Source: Apoderus coryli
Taxonomy: Eukaryota; Arthropoda; Insecta; Coleoptera; Attelabidae
Assembly (NCBI GenBank): GCA_911728435.2
Contig: OU452204.1
Span: 6,944,001 to 7,008,000, forward strand
Direction: 5' to 3'
DNA: 64,000 bases
Below the pieces are notes generated by a model. The model did not search any database. It was not told the DNA's origin and saw nothing but the letters and a program-made list of their open reading frames with translations. Of the stretch, positions 42,634 to 53,570 are shown in pieces. The position numbers and the translations under genes are program-made. Every line of letters begins with the position of its first letter. The stretch's first letter is position 1.

Positions 42634-45595
42634 GATATATTATTTAATTTAATTTATGTATATTGTTTCATACCTAAGTCCAGCAAATTTTATGATAATA
42701 ATAATAATGTTCTTTTATTTGATTAGTCATAAACAATTATAATAATAAATGAAAATAATAAAAAATATAAACAATTGAGTTTCAGTACGGTGCTATCACC
42801 AGTACATATAACCGTCTGTTCGGCTTTTTGACGTATTTAAAGATTTATGTCAACACTAACGTTTTTTGGCGAAAGAAAATTCTAATTTTTTTACATAAAT
42901 AACCTTTTTCATAAAGGAAATTTAACTTTTGTCGATTTTGTAGCTTAAATACCACTTAAAACAGGATGTTAAAAAAACAGTTGATAATCATTTTTTTTTT
43001 TAATGGAACACGTATGTTTTTTATTTATTTTGTATCTTATTTATCAGCAAAAATGAGGGTAATATATTGTCTTTTGCAAAAATGTGTAGTTTTTGTTTAA
43101 AAAAACAATAAATATTCCAGTTATGCACTAGATGTCGCCAAACATATCTCTTTTACAACTAATATATTTTTTAATGTGACCCCCATTAGCATTAAGCTGT
43201 CCTTGTCATAAACTCATGCTTCAGGCAAAGCCTTAAATTATGTACTAATGCAAGAATTAATTATTAAATTTTCTTTTAAATGAACTGCTGATGAATATAC
43301 TTTTTGTTTTAGCACCCCAAACATACAAATCTAGCGGTGACAGACCCGGAGATTTTTTTTGCCAAACCCAAGGGGTTAATGCACGCCACCTTGCTGTGAT
43401 TAGGTCATGGAAGAGTCTCGAGTCCCGAGATATGGAGAATGAACTTTGACGATGCGCATTCACTTTTCCGACGACACTATGCGTGCCGCCATTTTCTAGT
43501 CACAAACGTCAAAAAATCAAGCAACGTTGGTTAGGTTATGTTCTTATGTTAGTGCCTTTCACTAAAACAAAGTGTTGCTGCTATTTCTTAATTGCGTGGA
43601 CTTTTGGATATTCGGTTTTTTATTAGTACAGTTAGTGTTTAGTTTATTGCGTAGTTTAAAGAAAAAAGGATATCCGTTAATAAGTGTCAAGTGTAGGGGT
43701 AGTTATGGCATGCTGTGCTGTTAAAAGCGGTACCAAAATTATAAATTGTACCGAATTTAATATCTGCGCAACCATACGACACATTCCATATTTATTGCAT
43801 GAATGAAATAGAAAAAAAAAACCAATGGCCCATACAAACAATTTTTGTTTATAGTAACACCATTAATATGAAGACAGTTGTTTGATTATTATTATACATT
43901 TTTATAGCATAAGGTATTCTGGAATTGAGGAGGGTTTCTCTGCATCTCATGCATTCCAGGCTAAATTTCTTATTTCTTATTATAAATAAATGAATAATAA
44001 TACAAATTTCGTGTTTTCTTTTATTAAGCCCCTCTAATTTCCCTAACTTTGCCTATGTCGTGTGTATTTTGGGTAAGTACGTTTGAAAAGGGTGAGTATG
44101 TTACAAAACACATAACGTGGAGAGAAGTGGAAAAGAAGATACTTATGGAGTTTGTTGAAAGAACCTGGGCACAGTTTAAAATAATATATAGTTAATATTC
44201 GATGACCTGGGTAAGTTATACTACAATAGATGAAACAAATACCTATTTTATTACGTTCATTGAATAAATAATTAATGTAGTAGAGAATGATGAATATCGC
44301 ATATTTCCAATTTTAAATGTTACAAATTATAAAATTTCGTTGAATTTGCCTGAAATAATTAATAGGTACTTCTGTGCTGCAACAATAATTATTCCTATCA
44401 GTTGTTTGCGTTATAAAACCTACAATTTATGAACGGTCCTCGTATCGTAAAAAGAAATTTGACTATACCCTGTAACCTTAAGCTAAAAGATGGCGGCCCC
44501 CGTGATTCCAAAATTTCCACATGTTGACGCTCATTCTCCCCACTCTCCATATCTCTTTTCCAATCCTTGTTTTATCCATGTTGCCAATTCAACTCGCAAA
44601 CAATATTGTCTCTATCTTTATTTTTATCAAAATATCAAACTATTGTAACAAATTTCAGGTACAAAATTTTAATAATATAATACACATATACTCATAAAGC
44701 ATGAAATAATGTAGGGTGTATTTTCTTAATTTATCAAGGGAATTAGCATAGTAGAGACACTCTAGAAAACACCCATAACGACATGTTTAATTAATAAGGT
44801 GTATATTATAAATGTATATGCCACCACGCATACCAAGTTCAAAATATAATTAATATGCAAAGGTCAAGCCTAAAATACTATAATGTCACTACAAATGGAT
44901 GTTTTTCTACTGTATAACAGTAACGTAACAGTTGCACATTTTCAAATATTTTAAATTCAACATAATGTTTAAGAGGTTCAAAGTGAAAATTAACGGGGTT
45001 AATTGAAACATTCTAAAGTTTAAAAGGGATCTGAGTCATATAATAAAAATTGACTATATAGGTACCTATATATATTCTATTTTTAAATCACTCAATGTTT
45101 CTAAAATATTCTGCACTTCTATTTTCTTATTAACCTCTGCCCTTAAGTAATTGTCAGATACTTCTATATTTATCGTACCAAATAAAAAAGTCCCCTAACA
45201 TCGTTTATCTGTTTTCAGTCTTAAAACCTTAAGCAACATATTAATTTATTGATCAGACCTCACTTATTAGTAATTAATTATTCATATATACTAAAATTAT
45301 GTATATTGTATATCTGTGACATATTCCTTGCTTTACGTAACAAGGTGGACAGCGACCTCAAAACAGCATTCGTTGTTTCGATTAATTTAAATTGTAATAA
45401 GCAAAGGAAATCCCACACCTTTTCCAGCATCAGGAATGACAAAATTAATGCCTCCTTGTGGGCTTATAAACAATAACAATGAAGCTATATCAGAACTACG
45501 TGACCTGGACAACGTATGGGGACATTATCTACAAGAATTATTCTCAGATTTAACGCTAGACAACCAAAGATATACAAAACAGGAGATATTGAAAT
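42634..45595. other. Intronic stretch with a transposase scrap
   Basis: On the minus strand near 43,400-43,290 the frame ALTPWVWQKKSPGLSPLDLY followed by VWG recalls the RSPDLSPLDFFLWG box of Tc1/mariner-like transposases. AGATATGGAGAATGA (43,430) and TCATTCTCCCCACTCTCCAT (44,531) are loosely inverted, about 1.1 kb apart, and might be ends of that element. The LINE 3' UTR motif TAGATGTCGCCAAAC recurs at 43,131. Nothing else was recognised. Confidence 0.45.
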
Positions 45596-45599
45596 AGGA

Positions 45600-46700
45600 A
45601 ATAGAGAGAACAATCCAAAATTCAACAAAAAAGTTTCTGGCCCAGTCGTAAAACTCATGCAAGAGAAAAATTTGAGCATCATCGTGACATTGTTATTTCA
45701 TTCCACAAGACTGGATGAGGTTAGTTTTCATTCCCCTACCAAACCCAAACAGAGCCCAGAAGTGTGCTTCCAGACGTGCGAATCATTGACCAACTTCATA
45801 CAAAAATGTCGACATAAGGAAAAGGATCTTTTATTATGTTTTATTGACTATGAAAAGGCCTTGGACAAAGTTAGACATGGAAAGCTGATGAAATGGATTT
45901 ACATGAGGGGAATAGATGAGATTGACTTTCAAATCCAGACGCTCTATGGTAATAAAACTGCAATGGTCGAAACAGAAGTCGGCAACACAGAGATACAGCA
46001 TCAAACGAAGCGTACGACAGGAATGTGTATTACCTCTTCTGCTCCTCAATATATATTCTATAAGAAGTCTTTGCCAGAGCATTAGATGAAGCACAAGAAA
46101 ATGTCAAAATTCCATATAGAAGATAAGATACGCTGATGATACGGTCTTCATTGCAAGCAGTCATTGAGATCTTCAGGCATACTTTTCGGTGGGATAAAAT
46201 TATGGCCTGTACATTAACATAAAAAAACCAAAACCATTGTCCCCAAAACACGCAACCTTCCGTCCATGGCTATTAACGTGAATCGAACATGCCTAGAAAT
46301 GTAAGGATCTGAGTGTTGAATAACGAAAGATATAGAAATAAGGGCACACATCGAACAAGCAAGAAGAAGAAGAAGTGTTTCTAAAAATAGGGCAACTGGT
46401 TACCTCCCAAAGCACGGGACCTTAAAAGCCGATACAGATCCGTGAAATGTTATGTGGACAGCACTTTATTATACGTAACTTCGTTTGGAAAGTTTTGAAA
46501 TGTAAATCATTTGGGAGATGCTGAGAATTTCTTCAGGAATGACGAAGTTCTACAATCAATAGGCACTGATAAAGAGCCTATAAAAATAATAAAAACTTCG
46601 TATCTGGGACACACATATATAGAAATGACATATACAGACAGCAAAAACGTGACTCTGGGCATATACTCAGTAGATTCGAGTTGTAGACCCAGGAGTTGAT
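45600..46700 (+). pseudogene. RTE-like LINE reverse transcriptase relic
   Basis: The main frame (45,516-46,085) contains LLLCFIDYEKALDKVRHGKL followed by MKWIYMRGIDEIDFQIQTLY. This is the RT motif with the first catalytic Asp (FIDYEKAFDxVxH) of RTE- or BovB-like elements. The RGVRQGCVLSP block survives only as RTTGMCITSSAP. Past a stop, IRYADDTVFIASS (around 46,125-46,160) is the YADD catalytic box, followed by YINIKKTKTIVPKT-like sequence. At 46,590-46,620 KTSYLGHTYIEM resembles the late YLGHIL block. All parts are frameshifted. No tail was identified. Confidence 0.8.
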
Positions 46701-47894
46701 TTTGCCGATGGTCGACGTCAACACTACATCGGGAACTTGTATGCGTTACAATATATTTAGAATAATCGAATTTTTCACTGCAGTTTTTGTACTTTTTAAA
46801 TATTTAAATTTAGTTTTTTTAGTGGTTTTCTGCTAAATAAAATATTTGTTTTTTTATTATTGTTATTAATTTCTTGTTTGTTGATTCTGTGATTCAGGAA
46901 ATATTCAAATAAATTACATTTGTGCATCAAAATGAACCAGATAGTTTTTGATTTCAACGTGTTTTTATTAAAAATTGCATTAGTTTTCATATTTTCGCGA
47001 AAAATCCCCACTCCGTTGGACAACAACAACAATTATCGATAATTTTTAAACGTAGAAATTGAGACCTTCACAAATCTAATTAATGCCAGAGATGATTAAT
47101 TCCTCTTAATAATTCGGAAAACCAAGATTAAGATATATATCATAGGTATGCAAAATTCCAAGTCAACTAGAAGTTGACTGAACCAAACATGCGTCATGAG
47201 GAACAAATATACATTTCTTGGTGTGTGATGTAACACATAAATTGGTATTTAAATATCAAAACAAAAATTGGACACAATAACGGACCAAGGTTTTATCTCT
47301 GACATATTTGCATCCAACAAATTTCAGTCTGTATACAAGATACAAGTAATTTAACAAACGCTTCAGATCGTTCAAAGCATTTGGAGTATGAACAAGAAAT
47401 AAGTCAATATATATAATACACCATTTGATTTCTGGTTGCCAAAAATTACAATTGCATTTTGTTATATGGCTATAACTTGTGTCTGTAAAAACATATTAAT
47501 TCTTAGAGTTTTACTAGTTCCAATAAATATACCTTCGCTCTTTATCTGCTGTCAACGACGTCTATTTTTATATTCCGAGTATAATTGGATCTTTTATTAG
47601 TATACCTGTTTAGTTATTCTACTCATATTGTACACCTAATAACACTGTCATAGAATTTGATAAGTGGCATTTCTTCTGTTTAATGACATTGCTAATATGG
47701 ACCTTCATAATGAAGTGTTTATTTAAAAATAAAAATATATATGTGAGAAAACGTGTGTTGAATAATTGAATAGTTTTTTTTAATATTTAATTAGACATAA
47801 AATTATATTCATAACATTTATGTTACTTTAATGCTGTTGAAATGCTTCGTGTTAACGAATTATAAATTGACTTACTAATTTGTATTATACTCAC
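46701..47894. other. Intronic noncoding stretch
   Basis: No element recognised. It directly follows the 47.9-kb exon in the transcription direction. Confidence 0.4.
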
Positions 47895-47973
47895 CACGAA
47901 AATGACTTCTTTGATGCAAGGTTGATAGTGTTCTTGTGTTCTGGAAACGACCATATTTACAAATGTTTCGCAT
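47895..47973 (-). CDS. Ankyrin-repeat gene, upstream exon
   Basis: This 79-bp exon follows a strong acceptor (TTTTTCTTATTTTAG) and ends at the donor GTGAGT. Two frames are open. Frame A starts with ATG right after the acceptor (MRNICKYGRFQNTRTLSTLH then QRSHFR) and ends in phase 1. It joins exactly to the 28.8-kb exon (R-D-AFPMFQT). Frame B (CETFVNMVVSRTQEHYQPCI then KEVIFV) ends in phase 0 and joins to the 33.8-kb candidate exon. Frame A gives an uninterrupted three-exon reading down to 23,780 and is preferred. The ATG may be the start codon after an intron in the 5' UTR, or an internal Met. Confidence 0.65.
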
Positions 47974-48284
47974 CTAAAATAAGAAAAACCAATATAAAAT
48001 CAAATTAACTTTACTTAAATCTGATAAATTATATTACGAGCCGATCAATCATCAAATTTTAATACATTTATAAGATATGAATTCTAATCAGATTTAGGAC
48101 AACTGATATTGGGCTATCATGAGATTCTTTTAGCAATAGATGGAATTCTAGTTTTTTTCTAAATTAGAAAAACTTGAGTCTGTCAGAATTAATATGTCCC
48201 TCATTTATTAGCCTACTAATCATCAAATAATATGCAATAAACAAGAAAAAGAATTTGAACTCTCGGCTGGTAATCGACTGGACT

Positions 48285-48515
48285 CAATCACTGAAGTTTC
48301 TGATAATGGAATGGATGAAGTTGCTGCTCATGTAACACTCGCCAAACTGAAGTCAGCGTTGTACCCATAACTTGTGCAATTTTTCGAGTGTTTGCTGAAG
48401 GTTCGTTTGAAACTCGCTCAAATACTTCAAATTCGATGGTTAGTGTTGTTCTTCCTACATCAATAGGTATCGTACATGTTGGGTCTCCAGTAGCGCTTTC
48501 GATAGATTGGATCAT
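48285..48515 (-). pseudogene. Tc1/mariner-superfamily transposase fragment (helix-turn-helix)
   Basis: The minus-strand frame reads TIEFEVFERVSNEPSANTRK and continues IAQVMGTTLTSVWRVLHEQQ then LHPFHYQK. This corresponds to NPxxSTRxIAxxxGxSxxSVWRVLxxxxLxPYHxQ in insect transposases of this superfamily. The frame is intact over 75 codons but nothing of the catalytic domain follows. A LINE relic starts directly beside it at 48,505 on the other strand. Confidence 0.75.
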
Positions 48516-49435
48516 ACAATTTTAACAAAGTTAGTTCATATGGGATTTATTAGTCATACGTGGAGTATGGAGGGTTCAGGTCAGTCTTGTTTATTGCTAC
48601 CAGAGGGGAGTATTTTGGCTCCATTGTTGTTTTCCATTTTTATATTAATGACATCACGGCTAATCTTCAGAGTAGATGTCTATTGTTTGCTGATGACCTA
48701 AAGATATTCCGCATCATAGCGGACCGCAGCGACTGTCTCCGATTACAGGAGGCCTTAATAAAAGCAAATGTAAATTCGTAACATGTACCAGACAACGGAG
48801 TCCCATTGATTGGCATTATAACATTGGCGGTGCCGTCCTTGAAAAGTGCGAAAGTCTGCGTGATCTGGGTGTTTAGGTTGATAACAATTTATCATCCAAC
48901 CGTCACATTTAAGAAATTACTGCTGGTGTGATGCGTAGTCTGGATTTTATTGTGCGTTTGACCTCGTGATTGGTAGCGTACCCTGCTTGGTGTCTTATGT
49001 CCACGTTGGAGTATGCATCTGTTGTATGGTCCCCAATCTACCAAGTATACATAAACCAGATTGAGAGCATCCAGCGAAAATTTTTGATATATCTTTGTTT
49101 TAAAATTCACGGGAGGTATCCATTTAGAGGTTATGATCATCGGTTGTTACTGTCGGGTTTCAGTCTTTGAATTCCAGACGAGTTTTTGCATTTCAGATAT
49201 TGCTGTTCAAGATCTTGAATGCGGGTATCGATTGTTCTCGACTGTTGATGGAGCCTCAATGTGCCCCAATTAAATGGCCGATCTGTTAATCTGTTTCGCG
49301 TCCCGCAGACCCACACGAATTTTGAGGCCAGAGCTCCAATTCTGAGAGCTTGTCAGTTATGTAATGTTTATAATATTGACAAAGAAGTCAACTTCTTCAA
49401 TGAGGAATTCGAATGATTTAAACGCACTCAGCATG
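48505..49435 (+). pseudogene. LINE (Jockey-like) RT relic
   Basis: Plus-strand frames show the [12 protein letters not shown] block split over two frames (EGSILAPLLFSIFI). Then come FYINDITANLQSRCLLFADD followed by LKIFRIIADRSDC (FADD box, 48,633-48,740), STLEYASVVWSPIYQVYINQ (48,999-49,058) and IESIQRKFLIYLCFK. The decayed C-terminus runs to about 49,420. Frameshifts occur around 48,600 and 48,780-48,980. Its arrangement matches the LINE at 36.3-37.5 kb, so they may be one family. Confidence 0.85.
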
Positions 49436-49491
49436 ACTAAAAAAATATATAGATATTATCAAGAATTAGTACAATTTAGTTTTTAAATTTA

Positions 49492-49797
49492 TACAGGGTG
49501 AGTCACGAGGAACTGTACATACTTCTACCATAAGTAGAGGCACGTCAGGAGATTATCAAATGACCATTAAAAAAAGTCTCCTTGTTTTGATTATTAATAT
49601 ACAGGGTGAATTATGGGTCTTCACCAAAACAATGTTTCGTCATATATTTTCAATGATTAAGTCAATTTATCTCATTTTTCTATAAAAGTGTGTATTGGTG
49701 TCTGGCAACTAACTGACATATTCAGAATTGAAAAAATCCAGGTCAGTCTTCGAAAAAACTTGTGGGACTGCTTCATATTCAACACTTCACCCTGTAT
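49492..49797. repeat. Cluster of TACAGGGTGA transposon ends
   Basis: TACAGGGTGA at 49,492 and ATACAGGGTGAATTATGGGT at about 49,600 face TTCACCCTGTATATG ending at 49,800. A ~305-bp MITE with an internal related end is the simplest reading. Internal symmetry was not seen. Confidence 0.45.
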
Positions 49798-50017
49798 ATG
49801 TTTTTCAAAAATCTGATATAATTTTTTCAGAAGGCATAAATAGACAGTTAGACCTGGGTATTTAAATTTTTTGTTACACTCACCTCACATTTCCAATTAA
49901 AGATTCATTTTAGAGCCAAATTGAAAATTGGCAATAATGAAGTATCTTACTGTATAATAATGTTTAGTTATTAAAAACAAATCTTCAAAATAGACTGAAA
50001 CGACACACACTGTGCTC

Positions 50018-50828
50018 CAGTATGGTAGATACCATAATTTGAATTGATTTACAGGGCCGGATTTAAAAATCTGGCATATATGGTTCATCCCAATAATTCA
50101 CCCTGTATGTAACTTTTTCCACCCGTAATAGATAGAAAACAGATAAAAAATGTTTGTAATAACCTAGTTTTCTTATTTGTTTAAGGAGAACTCATGTGTC
50201 TAATTATTTTAATCGGAATGAAATGAACAAGCCAGGGAAATGTTTATTCATAAATTAAGAAGTAAAATAAAAAACAATAACCAAACAAGAAAACAGTTTT
50301 AACAATGTGGAACAAAGTAAAAAACAATTTAATAAACATTACGAATATAAAAGATGTTCAAAATGAAATCCATCTGCCTTAATACACTTTTCTTGACGAA
50401 TGTTTAAATGTGTAATGGACTTTCTGATTGTCAGTGGGTCATTTCTGATAATATTGCAACAGTGAATAATTCTGCGTTAATGAGCTGTTGTGTTTTATAA
50501 TCGTACTGTTTATTAAATTGTTTTTTACTTTTTTTTTCACATTGTTAAAACTGTTTTATTGTTTGGTTATTGTTTTTTATTTTATTTCTTAATTTATGAG
50601 TAAACATTTCCCTGGCTTGTTCATTTCATTCCGATTAAAATAATTAGACACATGAGTTTTCCTCAAACAAATAAGAAAACTAGGTTATTACAAACATTTT
50701 TTATCTGTTTTTTCTATATTACGGGTGGAAAAAGATATATACAGGGTGAATTTTTGGGATGAATCTGATATGCCAGATTTTTAAATCCGACCCTGTAAAT
50801 CAATTCAAATTATGGTATTTACCATACT
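50018..50828. mobile_element. Foldback element F3, 0.81 kb
   Basis: The left arm (50,018-50,341) and right arm (50,508-50,828) are inverted copies over more than 310 bp with few differences. Shared blocks are AATTTGAATTGATTTACAGG, CATTTCCCTGGCTTGTTCAT, and AACCTAGTTTTCTTATTTGT or their inverses. The spacer of about 165 bp carries a 60-bp stretch (50,438-50,503) repeated directly at 51,004-51,062. No coding capacity. Confidence 0.9.
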
Positions 50829-51062
50829 CAGACCTGGGCCAAGTACAGCACAATTGTACTTAAAATATTCAAGTACAAGTACATTCTAAATGTACTTAGA
50901 GTACCGAAAATCTAAGTACTTGATTCAGAAGTACTTATTATTTTAAGTACATATGTACTTATGAAAGATAAATTCTAAGTACATCACAAGTACATTACTA
51001 CATAAGGTCATTTCTGATAATATTGCAACAGTGAATAATTCTGTTAATGAGCTGTTGTGTTT
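50829..51062. repeat. hAT-like terminus with AAGTAC subterminal repeats
   Basis: CAGACCTGGGCC at 50,829 resembles the CAGxxxTGGGC ends of hAT transposons. From 50,840 to 51,000 AAGTAC or GTACTT occurs about a dozen times in both orientations, like subterminal transposase-binding repeats. The block GTCATTTCTGATAATATTGC and following 38 bases at 51,004 duplicates 50,438. No opposite end was found. Confidence 0.5.
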
Positions 51063-51430
51063 TATGTTATGTTTTTCCAAGAACTGATTACTTTCTTTAA
51101 CTTGTAATATGTGCAGAATCAACGGACAAAGGGGACAAACTAACTTTTAAGACTTCTGTTTTCTGTATTCGCCAAAGAAATGACGACAAAAAGTACAATA
51201 TCCTTATCTTGAGTCCTTAAGTCGTACCGCATCAGGCGCAACATTAATTTACAGTAACTGCTGAATTATTAATTCGTAACACAGTGATTTCGTACTAAAG
51301 TTTTTGAATATTTTACTAAATACAAATTACAAATGTACTAAAATTCAAGAAAGCACATTTTTTTATTAAATTATCTTAAAGCGTCATAAAGCCCTGGCGA
51401 CTTAGGGTGAGAAACTTCTGGAATGTTGAG

Positions 51431-51625
51431 GTTTTTTTTTTTATTATTTGCCTTCTGCAACTTGGCAATTTAGCCATCATCCAGTGAATTAATTATTTAG
51501 GTTTGGCCTACAGTTTACCGTGGAATCCGAACCACGGTCATCGACTACCAGGTGCCTATATAGTCCATAACTACTTGGCATAAGCAGTCTACCGACCCGG
51601 CCGGAAGCACCTTCCAGCCATCCAA
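51431..51625 (-). repeat. tRNA-derived SINE, family S2
   Basis: On the minus strand the head reads GGTGCTTCCGGCCGGGTCGG then TAGACTGC (box A-like, about 51,604-51,585), and 50-60 bases later GTGGTTCGGATTCCACGG (box B, about 51,537-51,520). A short body follows, ending in AATAATAAAAAAAAAA at 51,431. Box spacing and order suit RNA polymerase III transcription. The sequence differs from the S1 SINEs. It could also be a decayed tRNA pseudogene, but the body plus A tail favours a SINE. Confidence 0.65.
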
Positions 51626-51784
51626 TCACTGTCCGCGCGATCAGGTACTTGAGTACCCTGATCGCACCGAGAGGTGTTTGAACATGTGGGCATCTCCAAT
51701 TAAGATTATGAGCATTTACGACATAAATTAGGAATCAATTAATTTCCTAAAAATTGGAACTAACGTTGACTTGTTAAAGTGCCA

Positions 51785-52165
51785 TCGAAAAAAAAATATA
51801 TAGTCCTATAACTCTGTGATTCACAAAGCGACCCAAAGATTGACAGACTGAGGATATTTCGTGTGAGCTTCAATCAATGTTTACCGGACTAAAAATGTCG
51901 ACTCGTCGGAAAAAATTATTTTGCAAATGTAAAATGGGTCATTATTTGCCTTATTCATTAATATTTTGCAAACCTCAATTCGACGATCTGCGGATCTTCT
52001 TTTGTCCCTCTTGAATTAATTTTATTTTAAATCCTTCTAACTGATAATTTTCCAATATTGTTATCCAGTTTTGCGTCATTGACGGGGATTTTCGTCAATG
52101 GACAAAACGAGCTTTCTGTGCGAAATTGGTGGTCAAGCACCTCTATGAAGCTCTCATATACGTGT
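51785..52165 (-). pseudogene. Tc1/mariner-superfamily transposase relic
   Basis: The minus strand reads DKRRSADRRIEVCKILMNKA and NNDPFYICKIIFSDESTFLV, carrying the first catalytic Asp in the SDESTF box (about 51,920-51,890). KYPQSVNLWVAL follows, equivalent of the NVWAG block. Preceding frames include SIDENPRQ. Stops and frameshifts are present and no second Asp was found. This belongs to the widespread insect group with an IxxSDExTFxxxGxVNR core. Confidence 0.75.
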
Positions 52166-53267
52166 CCTACTTCTTTAAATTTGTTTTCAATTCTACTATT
52201 TAACATTAACTGAACCTAATGTACCTACTCAATTTGAATGTGTAACTGGTGTTTTGCTAGTTAAGGATCATATTGTGAAAAATTAATAATTAGATTCTTG
52301 ATGTTTATTAATTTAGTCGCTATAGTGGTTCAAGTCGGTGCCCATGCTTTTTCACCTCTACACAATACAGAAAGCAACAAACACGAGCATTCCCTTTGTC
52401 ACAACCACATTTCTAATGAAGCTTTCCGAGACTAGAAGCACGTTTTTCTAATAAATTAGGTAACCGGCCATAAAAGGCCCTTTTCTTTTAATGCAATTGT
52501 GTCTGCATAATATTTAGAAAATTATCAAACATGTATTAAATTATAAATAATATTCATTATTAATATAATTTTTCCAGAAGAAAAAATTATCGTAAGTCAC
52601 AAAATAATGAACAAAGATCGATGCAAATGCAGTTCAAAACATATACATTAGTTACACATTGATAGCTAAGCTGGCAAATATCTGTACACTACCCAACTTA
52701 TAGCGGTACCTATGCTGTTTCATCTTCGTCCATTAAACCAGGGACGGATATGTCATCATAGGTCGGAGTACTACAGTGTACAGCATGTCCCAAATTCGTT
52801 CGATGATTCTTCAGGGTATCTCGAACACCAAACGAGATACAAAACTAGTAACTACTCAAGATGTCAGAACCTATTTTTGGTATAAGACTAACGATGAGTG
52901 ATAAAGTTTTTTTTTATGAAGGGTTTAGTTTTCCGAGATACAGGGCGGTACTTTTCGAAAATCATCGAAATATATCTTCCTTATTTTACCATCTTTTAGG
53001 CTAGTTTGATTCCATTGTTAATTTTCGTTCACACAATGCAACATAACTTGGATATCTTTCTTACAGTTTTTGCTACAGGGTTAACTGAAAAGGCAAGTCA
53101 CACTTCATCAAAATTTATGGTTTCAGATATCTCATTGTAAGGGTTGTGTATCATACAATGTAACAATCTCACATAACATCAAAATAAGTACGATTTTTGT
53201 GGTAAACGGCAACAAAATAAAATACCTACATAAATTATATTTTAAAATGAAGTGGCTTTGTTTACTG
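52166..53267. other. Noncoding stretch with a transposon-end-like scrap
   Basis: Around 52,790-52,960 ATTCTTCAGGGTATCTCGAA and GAGATACAGGGCGGTACTTT look like pieces of a nonautonomous element. No frame. Confidence 0.4.
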
Positions 53268-53570
53268 TCACCATGGTATCCTACCAAATAATAAAATAAT
53301 TAATAGTATATATATATATATATCTACTTTATATTTATGTGTCAACATTTGACAAATCTGCAAGAAATGAAATAGTAAAATTAAACTTTTACTACTACTT
53401 TTCTCAACCGGTTTTTGAGATACGCTGCAAAATCTTCGAACCATAACATCATCTAGGATTTCAGTTCCCACGTCTTTAGGTGAGCACGTCTCAGTACTTA
53501 ACCCAAGTATTCCCACCGCTCTCTTGACTTTCCTTTTCATTTAACTTCTAAGCTAAACCCAATTCACGTT
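53268..53570 (-). other. Open frame of unknown nature
   Basis: A minus-strand frame of 90 codons whose first 45 residues look coding in composition (VKRAVGILGLSTETCSPKDV, then GTEILDDVMVRRFCSV). The second half becomes a hydrophobic, AT-driven stretch ending in an AT microsatellite (53,308-53,327). No convincing donor follows the coding-like part. It might be an exon remnant, a transposon fragment, or an upstream exon of the ankyrin gene. I do not recognise the family. Confidence 0.3.

Noticed and set aside
53308..53327. AT dinucleotide run as a functional element
   Set aside because: Plain microsatellite; no further support.
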